Source: JAFMJV01 sp034436555 (GTDB lineage: Bacteria; Chloroflexota; Limnocylindria; Limnocylindrales; CSP1-4). Taken from it: DNA of 64,000 bases. Position numbers and translations under genes: made by a program. A model generated the notes under the pieces. That model worked only from the letters and a program-made list of their open reading frames with translations. It had not been told where the DNA came from and searched no databases. Every line of letters starts with the position of its first letter. Positions within the stretch are counted from its first letter, which is position 1. Shown piece after piece: positions 50,694 to 59,023 of the stretch. The DNA lies in NCBI GenBank assembly GCA_034436555.1, contig DAOTUU010000023.1, positions 10,285 through 74,284 of the forward strand, read 5' to 3'.

Positions 50694-51670
50694 CCGGGCA
50701 GGCGGTCCCGGCGCGGTCACCCGCGCCGGCCGATCCGCTCGGCATGCTCGAGCGGATGTGGCTCATCCGCGCCTTTGAGGAGCGGGTCTCGGAGCTGTAT
50801 GCCCGCAACCAGATCGCGGGACTGCTCCACCTGGGCATCGGACAGGAGGGCATCGCGGTCGGCCTGGCATGGGCCCTGGAACCGCGTGACCGCCAGTTCG
50901 GGGGCCACCGCGCCCACGCGCACGCGCTGGCCCGCGGCGCCGACCCGACGCGGCTCCTCGCGGAGATCGCCGGCCGCGCCACCGGCTACTGCGGCGGCAA
51001 GGGCGGCACGATGCACATCGCGGCGCCCGAGTGCGGGTTCGTGACGGCCACGGGCGTGGTGGCGGGCAACATCCCGCTGGCCCTCGGGGCCGCGTACGCG
51101 TCGACGGTCACCGGGGACGGCGCCCTGGGCGTGGTCGCCTTCGGGGACGGCGCCAGCCAGACCGGCTCGTTCCATGAATCGCTCAACATCGCCGCGCTGT
51201 GGGGCCTGCCGCTGCTGTTCGTGTGCGAGAACAACGGCTACGCCGAGTTCTCGCCGCTGTCCGCGCACACGAAGGTGGAGCGCCTGGCGCGCCACGCGGA
51301 GACGTACGGCATCCCCGCGGTGACCGTGGACGGCAACGACGCGGCGGCCGTCCTGGCGGCCGCCCGGGACGGTGTCTCGCGCGCCCGGGCGGGTGGCGGA
51401 CCCACGTTCATCGAGGCGCTCACGTACCGTCTGCGCGGCCACTACGAGGGCGACCCGGGCAAGTACCGGGAGCTCTCGGAGCTGTCCGACTGGAAGCAGA
51501 AGGACCCCATCGCGCGCTTCATCGCGGACCAGGGCCTGGAGTCCGCCACGGCGGAGGCGGAGGCGCGCGCCCGGGCCGTCGTGGACGCCGCCACCGAAGC
51601 GGCGCTCGCCGCGCCGCGCGCGTCCGCGGACCAGCTGCTCACCCAGGTCACCGGGATGGTCCGGGCATGA
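50690..51670 (+). CDS. TPP-dependent dehydrogenase E1 alpha subunit, first pair
   Basis: 326 residues from GTG 50690, which overlaps the HyuB stop. The TPP motif runs from GDGASQTGSFHESLNIAALW to CENNG (about 145-185), and GGHRAHAHALARG and CGGKGGTMHIA are the usual pyruvate/acetoin-dehydrogenase E1 alpha segments. It would decarboxylate a 2-oxo acid or cleave an acyloin or diketone with the beta subunit. No E2 lipoyl acyltransferase or E3 is nearby. Pair partner follows with a four-base overlap. Confidence 0.85.
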   Translation: MTGQAVPARSPAPADPLGMLERMWLIRAFEERVSELYARNQIAGLLHLGIGQEGIAVGLAWALEPRDRQFGGHRAHAHALARGADPTRLLAEIAGRATGYCGGKGGTMHIAAPECGFVTATGVVAGNIPLALGAAYASTVTGDGALGVVAFGDGASQTGSFHESLNIAALWGLPLLFVCENNGYAEFSPLSAHTKVERLARHAETYGIPAVTVDGNDAAAVLAAARDGVSRARAGGGPTFIEALTYRLRGHYEGDPGKYRELSELSDWKQKDPIARFIADQGLESATAEAEARARAVVDAATEAALAAPRASADQLLTQVTGMVRA

Positions 51671-52695
51671 GCGCCCTGCGGTTCATCGACGGCATCCGCA
51701 ACGCCCTGGACATCGAGCTGCGGCGTGACCCGCGGGTCGTGGTGCTGGGCGAGGACGTCAGCTACGGCGGTCCGTTCGGGGCCACCAAGGGCCTCGCGGA
51801 GGCGCACGGCAGGCGCATCCAGGACACACCCATCAGCGAGGCGACCGTGGTCGGGCTCACCGTGGGCGCGGCGGTCGCGGGGCTGCGGCCGGTCGTCGAG
51901 ATCATGTACATCGACTTCATCACGCTGGCCATGGACCAGTTCGTGAACCACGGCGCGAAGCTGCGCTACATGACCGACGGGCTGCTGCGCGTGCCCATGG
52001 TGGTGCGTGCCCAGGGGGGTGCCCGCGGCGCCATGGGGGCGCACCACTCGCAGAGCCTGGAGGCGTGGTTCGGCCACGTGCCGGGCCTCACCGTCGTGAC
52101 GCCGTCCACGCCCGCCGACGCGCAGGGCCTGCTCCAGTCGGCCATCCGCGCCGACGACCCGGTGCTGTACCTGGAGCATCGCGGGCTGTACTGGCAGAAG
52201 GGCGAGGTGCCCGAGGGCGACGATGCCGCGCTCGTGCCCATCGGGCGTGCCGCGATCCGCCGGACCGGCTCGGACGTGACCATCGTCAGCTGGTCCAACA
52301 TGATGGTCGCGGCCCTGGCGGCCGCGGACCGGCTCGCAGAGGACGGCATCGCGGCGGAGGTCATCGACCTGCGCAGCCTGCTGCCGCTGGACCTGGACAC
52401 GGTGTTGGGATCGGTGGGCCGCACGCGCCGCCTGGTGGTCGCCCACGAGGCGGTCACCGTGGGCGGCATCGGCGGCGAGATCGCCGCGCAGGTCCAGGAG
52501 CGAGCCTGGGCGGAGCTGGCGGCGCCCGTCGCGCGCGTCGGCGCGCCGTTCGTGCCGCCGCCCTTCGCGCCGGAGCTGGAGCAGGCGTTCGTGCCGGATG
52601 CGGCCGCGATCGTCGCCGCCGCCCGGCGGGTCGTCGACGCCCCATCCCGTCCCGGCCGGCTCCCCGTCGCCGGTCCCCAGTCCGTGGAGGCCTGA
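51667..52695 (+). CDS. TPP-dependent dehydrogenase E1 beta subunit, first pair
   Basis: 342 residues. TPP-activating Glu in DTPISEATVVGLTVGAA, and GAHHSQSLEAWFGHVPGLTV is the beta-subunit loop with the substrate-side histidine. The C-terminal domain (about 200-325) is the transketolase-type end. Coupled to the alpha gene by ATGA. With it forms an alpha2beta2 E1. Confidence 0.87.
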   Translation: MSALRFIDGIRNALDIELRRDPRVVVLGEDVSYGGPFGATKGLAEAHGRRIQDTPISEATVVGLTVGAAVAGLRPVVEIMYIDFITLAMDQFVNHGAKLRYMTDGLLRVPMVVRAQGGARGAMGAHHSQSLEAWFGHVPGLTVVTPSTPADAQGLLQSAIRADDPVLYLEHRGLYWQKGEVPEGDDAALVPIGRAAIRRTGSDVTIVSWSNMMVAALAAADRLAEDGIAAEVIDLRSLLPLDLDTVLGSVGRTRRLVVAHEAVTVGGIGGEIAAQVQERAWAELAAPVARVGAPFVPPPFAPELEQAFVPDAAAIVAAARRVVDAPSRPGRLPVAGPQSVEA

Positions 52696-52698
52696 TCG

Positions 52699-53718
52699 AT
52701 GCTGCCTGACCTCCCCGCCGATGCGCTGGTCGCCCAGCTGCGCACGATGCTCCGGATCCGCCGCTTCGAGGAGGCGCTCATCCGGCTCGCCGAGCACAAC
52801 GACATCGGCCACTTCCACGTCTACATCGGCCAGGAGCCCACGGGCGTGCCCGCGCTGGCGCACCTGCGCGACGGCGACGTGGCGTACACGACCCACCGCA
52901 ACCACGGCCACCTGCTGGCGCGCGGCGTCGATCCGGGCGCCATGATCGCCGAGATCCTGGGCAAGGCCACCGGCATCAACCGGGGCAAGGGCGGGACCCT
53001 CCACCTCGCGTCCGCCGCCCACGGCTTCCCCACGACCTCGTCGTCTGTGGGCGGGCCGCTGCCCATCGCGGTCGGATCCGCGTTCGCGTTCCGGCAGCTT
53101 GGCCAGGACAACGTGAGCGTGGCCCTGTTCGGCGACGGCGCGCTGGAGGAGGGCGCCTGGCACGAGTCCGTGAACATCGCGGCGATGCGCCAGGTGCCCA
53201 TCATCTTCCTGTGCGAGAACAACTCCCTGGAGGCGCTGGGCCAGAAGGCGAACGAGTATCCCTCCTCCACGCTCGCCGCCGTGGAGCTGACCGACCTGGT
53301 CCGCCCGTTCCGCGTGCCCACCGCGGTGGTCGACGGCACCGACACGGGGGCCGTCCACGCCGCGATGGCGGAGGCCGTGGCAAGGGGCAGGAGCGGCGGC
53401 GGCCCCAGCTTCATCGAGGCGCGCACCGTCCGATGGCCCGGCAACCGACCGCTGTGGCCCCAGCTGCTCACGGGCGCCACGGATGTCCGATACGCCTGGG
53501 ACGCGGCGTCCATCCCCGTCGAGCACGTCCGCTGGTGGGGCGAGCAGGATGGCGTCCTGCGCTACGTGCGGGAGCTGCTCGCGGCGGGCGCGGTCACCCG
53601 CGAGGCCACCCTCGACATCGATGCGGCCGCGGTCGCCGAGATGGACGCCGCGGTGACGTTCGCGGTCGACAGCCCGTATCCGCAGCCCCGGGAGGCGCTC
53701 GATCATGTCTTCGCCTGA
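52699..53718 (+). CDS. TPP-dependent dehydrogenase E1 alpha subunit, second pair
   Basis: 339 residues. TPP motif GDGALEEGAWHESVNIAAMR to CENNS (about 150-180), with THRNHGHLLARG and NRGKGGTLHLAS as alpha marks. It differs well from the first alpha (IYIGQEPTGVPA versus LGIGQEGIAVGL), so it is not a recent duplicate. GGAGG eight bases before ATG. Three bases after the first beta gene; overlaps the second beta by 14. Confidence 0.85.
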   Translation: MLPDLPADALVAQLRTMLRIRRFEEALIRLAEHNDIGHFHVYIGQEPTGVPALAHLRDGDVAYTTHRNHGHLLARGVDPGAMIAEILGKATGINRGKGGTLHLASAAHGFPTTSSSVGGPLPIAVGSAFAFRQLGQDNVSVALFGDGALEEGAWHESVNIAAMRQVPIIFLCENNSLEALGQKANEYPSSTLAAVELTDLVRPFRVPTAVVDGTDTGAVHAAMAEAVARGRSGGGPSFIEARTVRWPGNRPLWPQLLTGATDVRYAWDAASIPVEHVRWWGEQDGVLRYVRELLAAGAVTREATLDIDAAAVAEMDAAVTFAVDSPYPQPREALDHVFA

Positions 53719-54703
53719 GCCCGCGCCCGGCATGCGCCGCATCACCTACGCGGAGGCGATGGCCCGCGGCCTGACGGAGGCGCTGTCCGGCGACCCTCGC
53801 GTGATGCTCATGGGCCAGTACTTCTTCGGCCTCACGCGTCACCGCACGCTGACCGTGGACATCCGCACCCGCTTCCCCGACCGCGTCTGGGATCCGCCCA
53901 TCGCGGAGGTGGGCTACGTGGGCACGGGCATCGGCGCCGCCATCAGCGGCCTGCGGCCCATCGTGGATGTGGCCACCGCGAGCTTCATCTTCCAGGCGTT
54001 CAGCCAGGTCGTGAACGAGGCCGCGAACATCCACTACATGACCGGCGGGCAGACCCGGGTGCCCATGGTCATCCACGTCAACCACGGCGTCCGGGGTGGC
54101 GGCGCGGCGCAGCACTCCCACAGCCCGCAGGCGATGCTGATGCAGGTCCCCGGGCTGAAGATCATGACCCCCTCGTCCCCGCGCGACGTGCGCGGCCTCA
54201 TCGCGACCGCGGTCGCCGATGACAACCCGGTCATCTGGGCCGATCACGTCAAGCTGTTCGACGTGGAGGAGGATGTCCCGGACGCGCCGGAGGCGATCCC
54301 GTTCGGGGTCGCGGACATCAAGCGCGCCGGCACGGACCTGACGATCGTGGCCACGTCCCGGGCCGTCCAGGTGGCCCTCGCCGCCGCCGCGGAGCTGGCC
54401 CAGGAGGGCATCTCGGCCGAGGTCATCGACCCGCGGACGCTCGTGCCGCTGGACCACGACGCGATCTGCACCTCGGTCGGACGGACGGGACGGCTCCTCG
54501 TCGTGGACGAGGGGCATCGCTCGGCGGGCGTCGGTGCGGAGATCGCGGCGACGGTCGCGGAGCGGGCGTTCGATTCGCTCCGCAGGCCCATCCGTCGAGT
54601 GGCCACGCTGGACGTGCCCATCCCCTTCAGCCCGCCGATGGAGGCGTTCGTGGAGCCCACGGCGGCCAAGATCGTGGCCGTCGCGATGGACCTGGTGGGG
54701 TAG
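53705..54703 (+). CDS. TPP-dependent dehydrogenase E1 beta subunit, second pair
   Basis: 332 residues. Activating Glu in DPPIAEVGYVGTGIGAA; loop AAQHSHSPQAMLMQVPGLKI. The N-terminal segment MGQYFFGLTRHRTLTVDIRT replaces the usual GEDV start of E1 beta chains, a notable divergence near the cofactor. ATG 53705 follows GGGAGG. Forms the second E1. Function probably on a different keto compound from the first pair. Confidence 0.83.
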   Translation: MSSPEPAPGMRRITYAEAMARGLTEALSGDPRVMLMGQYFFGLTRHRTLTVDIRTRFPDRVWDPPIAEVGYVGTGIGAAISGLRPIVDVATASFIFQAFSQVVNEAANIHYMTGGQTRVPMVIHVNHGVRGGGAAQHSHSPQAMLMQVPGLKIMTPSSPRDVRGLIATAVADDNPVIWADHVKLFDVEEDVPDAPEAIPFGVADIKRAGTDLTIVATSRAVQVALAAAAELAQEGISAEVIDPRTLVPLDHDAICTSVGRTGRLLVVDEGHRSAGVGAEIAATVAERAFDSLRRPIRRVATLDVPIPFSPPMEAFVEPTAAKIVAVAMDLVG

Positions 54704-54710
54704 CGACGGC

Positions 54711-55796
54711 ATGGACGCGGCGCCCGCGATGATGCCCGCGCTGCTCCTGGAGGCCCTGGGTGACCTCGACCACCTGGTCCTCGGGGAGCTGCCGGTGCCC
54801 CATCCGGCCGCGGGCGAGGTGCTCGTGCGCGTCGCGACGGTGGGTGCCAACCGCCAGGACATCATCACCGCGTCCGGCCGCTTCCCGAACCCGGATCTCG
54901 TGCTGCCCCACGTCCTGGGCATGGATCCGGCGGGCGTGGTGGTGGCCCACGGCGCGGGCGTGAGCGAGCCGCCCATCGGCGCTCGCGTCGTGGTCAAGCC
55001 GGGCATCGCGTGCGGCGCCTGCGCGCGCTGCGCGGCGGGCGAGGATGACGGCTGCGACCGGATGGGGCAGGTGGGCGTCCAGCGTCGCGGCGGCATGGCG
55101 GGCTTCGTGGCGGTGCCCGCGCGGAACGTGTTCCCGCTGCCTGCGGCGGTCCCGTTCGCGGACGGATCCGCGCTCGCCCACGCGCTGCCGGTGGCGCTCA
55201 CGGCGCTGCGGAGGGTGGGCCTGCGCGCCGGCGAGACCGTGCTCGTGGACGGCGCCGCGGGTGCCGTCGGCGGAGCGGCGGTGCAGGCGGCAGCACGGCT
55301 GGGAGCCAGGGTGATCGCCGCGGTCGGTGGTCGGGATGGCGCCGACTGGCTGGCCGGCCTGCCGCGGGAGGTCCGGCCGGCCGCGATCGTGGACTACGGC
55401 GCGACACCCGCCTTCGGCGCGGCGGTCCGGGCGGTCGCGCCGGCGGGCGTGGACGTCCTGGTGGAGACGGCCGGATCGCCCGGCGTGTGGAGCGAGGCCA
55501 TCGGCCAGGTGGGTCGGCACGGACGGGTCGCGGTCATCGGCGCGCATGCGGGACCCGTGGCGGAGGTGAACCTCAACCTGCTGTTCCGGGCGCGCCTCTC
55601 GATCGTGGGCTGCTCCGGATCGTCCAGCGCTTCGTTCCACGAGGCGCTGGCCCTCGCCGCGGACGCCCATGTGGCCCCCCGCATCGACGCGATCCTGCCG
55701 CTCGCGGAGGCGCGCGCTGCGTTCCATCGGCTCACCTCCCGCCAGAACCGCGGCAAGGTCGTGCTGCGGGTGGCGGACCTCGACACGCCGTCCTGA
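54711..55796 (+). CDS. Zinc-type MDR alcohol dehydrogenase/quinone oxidoreductase family
   Basis: 361 residues. GroES-like domain with the structural-zinc cysteines CGACARCAAGEDDGC, then a Rossmann domain with VDGAAGAVGGAAVQAA (cofactor loop). The catalytic-zinc positions are unusual: Asn-Arg-Gln (GANRQDIIT) replaces the usual Cys, as in quinone-oxidoreductase-like members. NAD(P)H-dependent reduction or oxidation of a ketone or enone is likely. It follows the E1 genes by seven bases. Confidence 0.8.
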   Translation: MDAAPAMMPALLLEALGDLDHLVLGELPVPHPAAGEVLVRVATVGANRQDIITASGRFPNPDLVLPHVLGMDPAGVVVAHGAGVSEPPIGARVVVKPGIACGACARCAAGEDDGCDRMGQVGVQRRGGMAGFVAVPARNVFPLPAAVPFADGSALAHALPVALTALRRVGLRAGETVLVDGAAGAVGGAAVQAAARLGARVIAAVGGRDGADWLAGLPREVRPAAIVDYGATPAFGAAVRAVAPAGVDVLVETAGSPGVWSEAIGQVGRHGRVAVIGAHAGPVAEVNLNLLFRARLSIVGCSGSSSASFHEALALAADAHVAPRIDAILPLAEARAAFHRLTSRQNRGKVVLRVADLDTPS

Positions 55797-55819
55797 CCCA
55801 ACCCCCACCGGAGGCCCCC

Positions 55820-56701
55820 TTGGACTCGAACGCCCTCGTCACCGGCGCCTGGCTGGCCGACCGCCTGGACGATCCCCGCGTGCGGATCATCCAGCTGATG
55901 CACGAGCCGGACATCGACGACTACTCCGACGGACACCTGCCGGGCGCCATCCGCGTGTTCTGGAAGGACCTCCTCTGGGACACCCACGACCGTGAGTTCG
56001 CCACGCCCCGGCAGCTCGCCGAGCGCCTGGGCGCGCTCGGCGTGGCCCCCGACACGACCCTCGTGCTGTACAGCGGCCGCAACCACTACGCGATGTACGG
56101 CTTCTGGGTCATCCGGGACATGGGCGGCCACGCCGACGTGCGCGTGCTCGATGGCGCCAAGAAGCGCTGGGTGATGGACGGCCGCCCGCTGACGACGGAG
56201 ATCCCGGCCGTCACCCCGGTGGCCTATCCGGTGCCGGCACGCGATCGGGACGACTCGTCCCGGGCGTATCGGGACGAGGTGCGCGCGGCCATCGGCCGGC
56301 CGGACACCGTGCTCATCGACGCGCGCACCCCCGAGGAGCACCGCGGCGAGCGCGTGAAGCCCGCGCCGTCGTTCGACCATGGCGCCGAGCGCTACGGCCA
56401 CATCCCGGGTGCCCGCAACCTGCACGCCCGGGACCTGCTCGACCCCGTCGACTTCACGATGAAGCCGCGCGAGGAACTGGAGCGGATGTTCCGGGCCATC
56501 GGTGCGGCACCCGACCAGGCCGGTTCGGCGATCGCCTACTGCCGCCTGTCCCACCGTGCGTCGAGCATCCGGTTCGCCGCGCGCCAGGTCCTGGGCTGGG
56601 ACCACATCCGCGTCTACGACGGATCCTGGACCGAATGGGGCAGCTCCGTGGGGATGCCCATCGAGCGCGACCCCGACGTCGTGCCGCCGCCGGGGCCCTG
56701 A
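55820..56701 (+). CDS. Two-domain sulfurtransferase (rhodanese/3-mercaptopyruvate type)
   Basis: 293 residues from TTG 55820, with GGAGG five bases upstream; no ATG fits. The N-terminal rhodanese domain has lost its cysteine (LYSGRNHYAMYGFW), as usual; the C-terminal one has the active Cys in AYCRLSHRASSIRF, where Ser replaces the more common Gly of CRxGxR. Transfers sulfane sulfur. Last gene of the hydantoinase/E1 operon, 23 bases after the dehydrogenase; it may belong functionally with the MBL-rhodanese fusion 0.8 kb on. Confidence 0.83.
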   Translation: MDSNALVTGAWLADRLDDPRVRIIQLMHEPDIDDYSDGHLPGAIRVFWKDLLWDTHDREFATPRQLAERLGALGVAPDTTLVLYSGRNHYAMYGFWVIRDMGGHADVRVLDGAKKRWVMDGRPLTTEIPAVTPVAYPVPARDRDDSSRAYRDEVRAAIGRPDTVLIDARTPEEHRGERVKPAPSFDHGAERYGHIPGARNLHARDLLDPVDFTMKPREELERMFRAIGAAPDQAGSAIAYCRLSHRASSIRFAARQVLGWDHIRVYDGSWTEWGSSVGMPIERDPDVVPPPGP

Positions 56702-56714
56702 CCAGCCGCGCCGG

Positions 56715-57131
56715 TCAGTCGTGGACGACGAGGCCCTCCGCCCGGGCGGCTCGCGCGAGGGCCTTGTCCTGGGTGGCGAGGTCGGCTTCCAGGAAGATCG
56801 CCAGCTGCAGGTACGCCGCGTCGTGAACGGTCAGTCGATGCCGCATGGCGAGCTGGACGCACTCGAGGATCTCGTCGGACGGGACCTCCGAGAGTTCGAT
56901 CCGGAGGCGATCGAGCGCACGGATCCGCGACCGGATGACCTGTGGCTCCAGCCGCTGGCCGAGCAGCATCGCGTTGGCCATCTCGAACCGGAAGCTCGGC
57001 GGGGCGAGCAGGATCGTGTCCTCGTTCACCCAGGCCTCCATGCGCTCCGGCCACGGCGAGACCCCGCCCACGACATCCACGCCCGCGGACGCATCCACGA
57101 CGACGGCCCGCGGTGCCACGCCGAACATCAT
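56715..57131 (-). CDS. VapC-type PIN-domain toxin
   Basis: 138 residues. Catalytic acids are visible as Asp13 (VVVDASAGV), Glu in FRFEMANAML, and Asp residues near the C-terminus (TVHDAAYLQLA, DLATQDKALARAA). PIN toxins are Mg-dependent ribonucleases. The start overlaps the antitoxin stop (ATGA). ATG 57131 or 57128 are both possible. Unlike the broken toxin at 503-760, it is intact. Its gene converges with the sulfurtransferase gene. Confidence 0.85.
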   Translation of the reverse strand: MMFGVAPRAVVVDASAGVDVVGGVSPWPERMEAWVNEDTILLAPPSFRFEMANAMLLGQRLEPQVIRSRIRALDRLRIELSEVPSDEILECVQLAMRHRLTVHDAAYLQLAIFLEADLATQDKALARAARAEGLVVHD

Positions 57132-57466
57132 GCCTCCTCCCGCCCGTCACCCCGGGCGTGCCGGGCTCGCCCGTCCGCCACGGCTCGCATGATCTGCGCC
57201 GTGCGTTCGTCCCGCTGGCGCGCGATCAGCGCGGCGGGATCGACCGGCTCCACCGGGTACAGGCGTGCCAGGCGCCGGATCTCGGTCAATGCGGCGAGCC
57301 GTTCCGAACGCAGTCGCGCGGCGTCGTCCTGGGCGACGTCTGTCAGGGGCACGAGGGCGCACAACGGCTGGCCGGCGCGCTCCACCACGATGCGCTCTCC
57401 CGCGGCGGCCTCATCCAGGTACTTGCCCACCTTCGCCCGAAGCTCCAGCGCGCTGACGGTCTTCAT
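57128..57466 (-). CDS. Phd/YefM-type antitoxin
   Basis: 112 residues. The N-terminus (MKTVSALELRAKVGKYLDEA, GERIVVERAGQPLCALVPL) is the Phd/YefM DNA-binding fold, and the C-terminal half is charged and probably neutralises the PIN toxin whose gene follows with a four-base overlap. It would repress its own promoter in the 50-base gap shared with the divergent MBL-rhodanese gene. Confidence 0.85.
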   Translation of the reverse strand: MKTVSALELRAKVGKYLDEAAAGERIVVERAGQPLCALVPLTDVAQDDAARLRSERLAALTEIRRLARLYPVEPVDPAALIARQRDERTAQIMRAVADGRARHARGDGREEA

Positions 57467-57517
57467 CGAGCCATGCTACCACCATGAGAGTGCTCTGATA
57501 CCCACCAGGAGGCCATG

Positions 57518-58897
57518 ATGGACATCGAGCGCATCCCCACGCCCGGCCTGGGCAACTCCAGCTACCTGCTCGCCTCCGGGGGGGAGGCGCTGGTCGTGGA
57601 CCCGCCACGTGACGCCTGGCGCATCGCGGCGCGCGCGGAGGAGCGCGGCTGGCGGCTGCGGCACGTGCTGGAGACACACGTCCACAACGACTACCTGTCC
57701 GGCGGCCGGGAGCTGGCGCGTTCGCACGGCGCGCAGATCGTCGCCCCTGCCCGTGGCCGGTTCCGCTACCGACACACGGCCGCGGACGAGGCGTTCGCGG
57801 TGGATCTGGGCGAGGTGCGGGTCGTGGCGCGCGCGACGCCCGGGCACACCCCCGAGCACCTCTCGTGGGAGGTCCAGGGCGCCGACGGACAGGTCCGCGC
57901 GATGTTCACCGGCGGCAGCCTGCTCATGGGTGGCGTGGGCCGGACGGACCTGCTGGGTCCACGACACACCGCCGAGCTGACGCGGGCGCAGCACGCGTCG
58001 ATGGAGCGGCTGCGCGAGCTCCCGGACGAGGTCGCGGTGCTGCCGACCCACGGCGCCGGCTCCTTCTGCGTCGCGGGTTCCGCGGATGGCGCCCCCACCT
58101 CGACGATCGGCGCCCTGCGGCGCTGGAACCCGGCGTTCGCCGCGGAGTCCTTCGCCGCGTTCGAGGCGATCGTGGCCGCGGGCCGGACCCGCCATCCGGC
58201 GTACTACCGCCACATGGCCCCGGGCAATCGCCGGGGCCCGCGCGTCCTGGGCGGGCCGCCGGACGTGGCCGCGCTGTCGGTGGACGAGGTCGCGGGCGCT
58301 CGGCTCGCGGGTGCCCGGCTGGTGGACATCCGTCCCCGGACTCGGTTCGCGCCGCTCCATGTGCAGGGCGCCCTCAACGTGGACCTGGACGAGTCGTTCG
58401 TGGCGTACGTGGGCTGGCTCGTGCCGTTCGACGCGCCGCTGGTGTTGGTCGCGGACGGTCCGACAGACGCGCGGGAGGCGGCCGTGGAGCTGCTGCGCAT
58501 CGGCTACGACCGGGTGCTGGGTCACCTCGCGGGTGGCACGGATGCGTGGGCGGCCGCCGGTCGACCGACTGGCTCGTATCCCACGCTCGCGGCCCGGGAC
58601 GTGGCCCGGGAGCGTCGGTCCGGCGCGGACCCGCGCATCCTGGACGTGCGCCAGCCGTACGAGTGGGCCGAGGGCGCGGTGCCGGGGTCCACGCGGATCT
58701 TCGTCGGCGATGTCCCCGCCAGCCTGGCGCGCCTGCGCTCCGGTGCGGATGCCGCGGCGCCCTGGACCGTCATGTGCCGGGGCGGCACGCGTGCCGGGGT
58801 CGCCGCGAGCGTCCTGGACGCGGCCGGCATCCCGGTCCGGCTGGTCGTCGAGGGCGGCGTGCCCTCGCTGCCCGAGGAGATGCTCGAGCGTCCGTAG
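57518..58897 (+). CDS. Metallo-beta-lactamase-rhodanese fusion (persulfide dioxygenase-like)
   Basis: 459 residues. Residues about 1-240 are an ETHE1-like MBL domain (ETHVHNDYLSGG, ATPGHTPEHLSW, LPTHGAGSFC). Two rhodanese domains follow: the first (about 265-350) has no cysteine, and the second keeps it in TVMCRGGTRAGVAAS. Such fusions oxidise glutathione- or other persulfides and pass on sulfane sulfur. ATG 57518 is chosen over 57515 because GGAGG is then five bases away. The sulfurtransferase gene nearby supports sulfide handling. Confidence 0.87.
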   Translation: MDIERIPTPGLGNSSYLLASGGEALVVDPPRDAWRIAARAEERGWRLRHVLETHVHNDYLSGGRELARSHGAQIVAPARGRFRYRHTAADEAFAVDLGEVRVVARATPGHTPEHLSWEVQGADGQVRAMFTGGSLLMGGVGRTDLLGPRHTAELTRAQHASMERLRELPDEVAVLPTHGAGSFCVAGSADGAPTSTIGALRRWNPAFAAESFAAFEAIVAAGRTRHPAYYRHMAPGNRRGPRVLGGPPDVAALSVDEVAGARLAGARLVDIRPRTRFAPLHVQGALNVDLDESFVAYVGWLVPFDAPLVLVADGPTDAREAAVELLRIGYDRVLGHLAGGTDAWAAAGRPTGSYPTLAARDVARERRSGADPRILDVRQPYEWAEGAVPGSTRIFVGDVPASLARLRSGADAAAPWTVMCRGGTRAGVAASVLDAAGIPVRLVVEGGVPSLPEEMLERP

Positions 58898-58909
58898 GCC
58901 GTCGCGCCT

Positions 58910-59000
58910 CCATCGCGGCCCCGTCGCGGCGCCGTCTGCTCCGTCGCGGCCCCGTCGCGGCGCCGTCTGCTCCTCGCGGCCCCGTCGCGCCTCCATCGCG
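58910..59000. repeat. 31-base tandem repeat, two copies and a degenerate third
   Basis: Units at 58910-58940 and 58941-58971 differ at one base; a third, 58972-59000, is partial. Built of CCGTCGCGGC-type blocks between the fusion gene and the alpha/beta hydrolase gene. Confidence 0.85.
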
Positions 59001-59023
59001 CGGACCGCGCTACGCTGTGGCCG

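Noticed and set aside
46768..56701. E2 (lipoyl acyltransferase) hidden in the operon
   Set aside because: No lipoyl-type DKA segment or acyltransferase domain is visible in any of the eight genes or their other frames.
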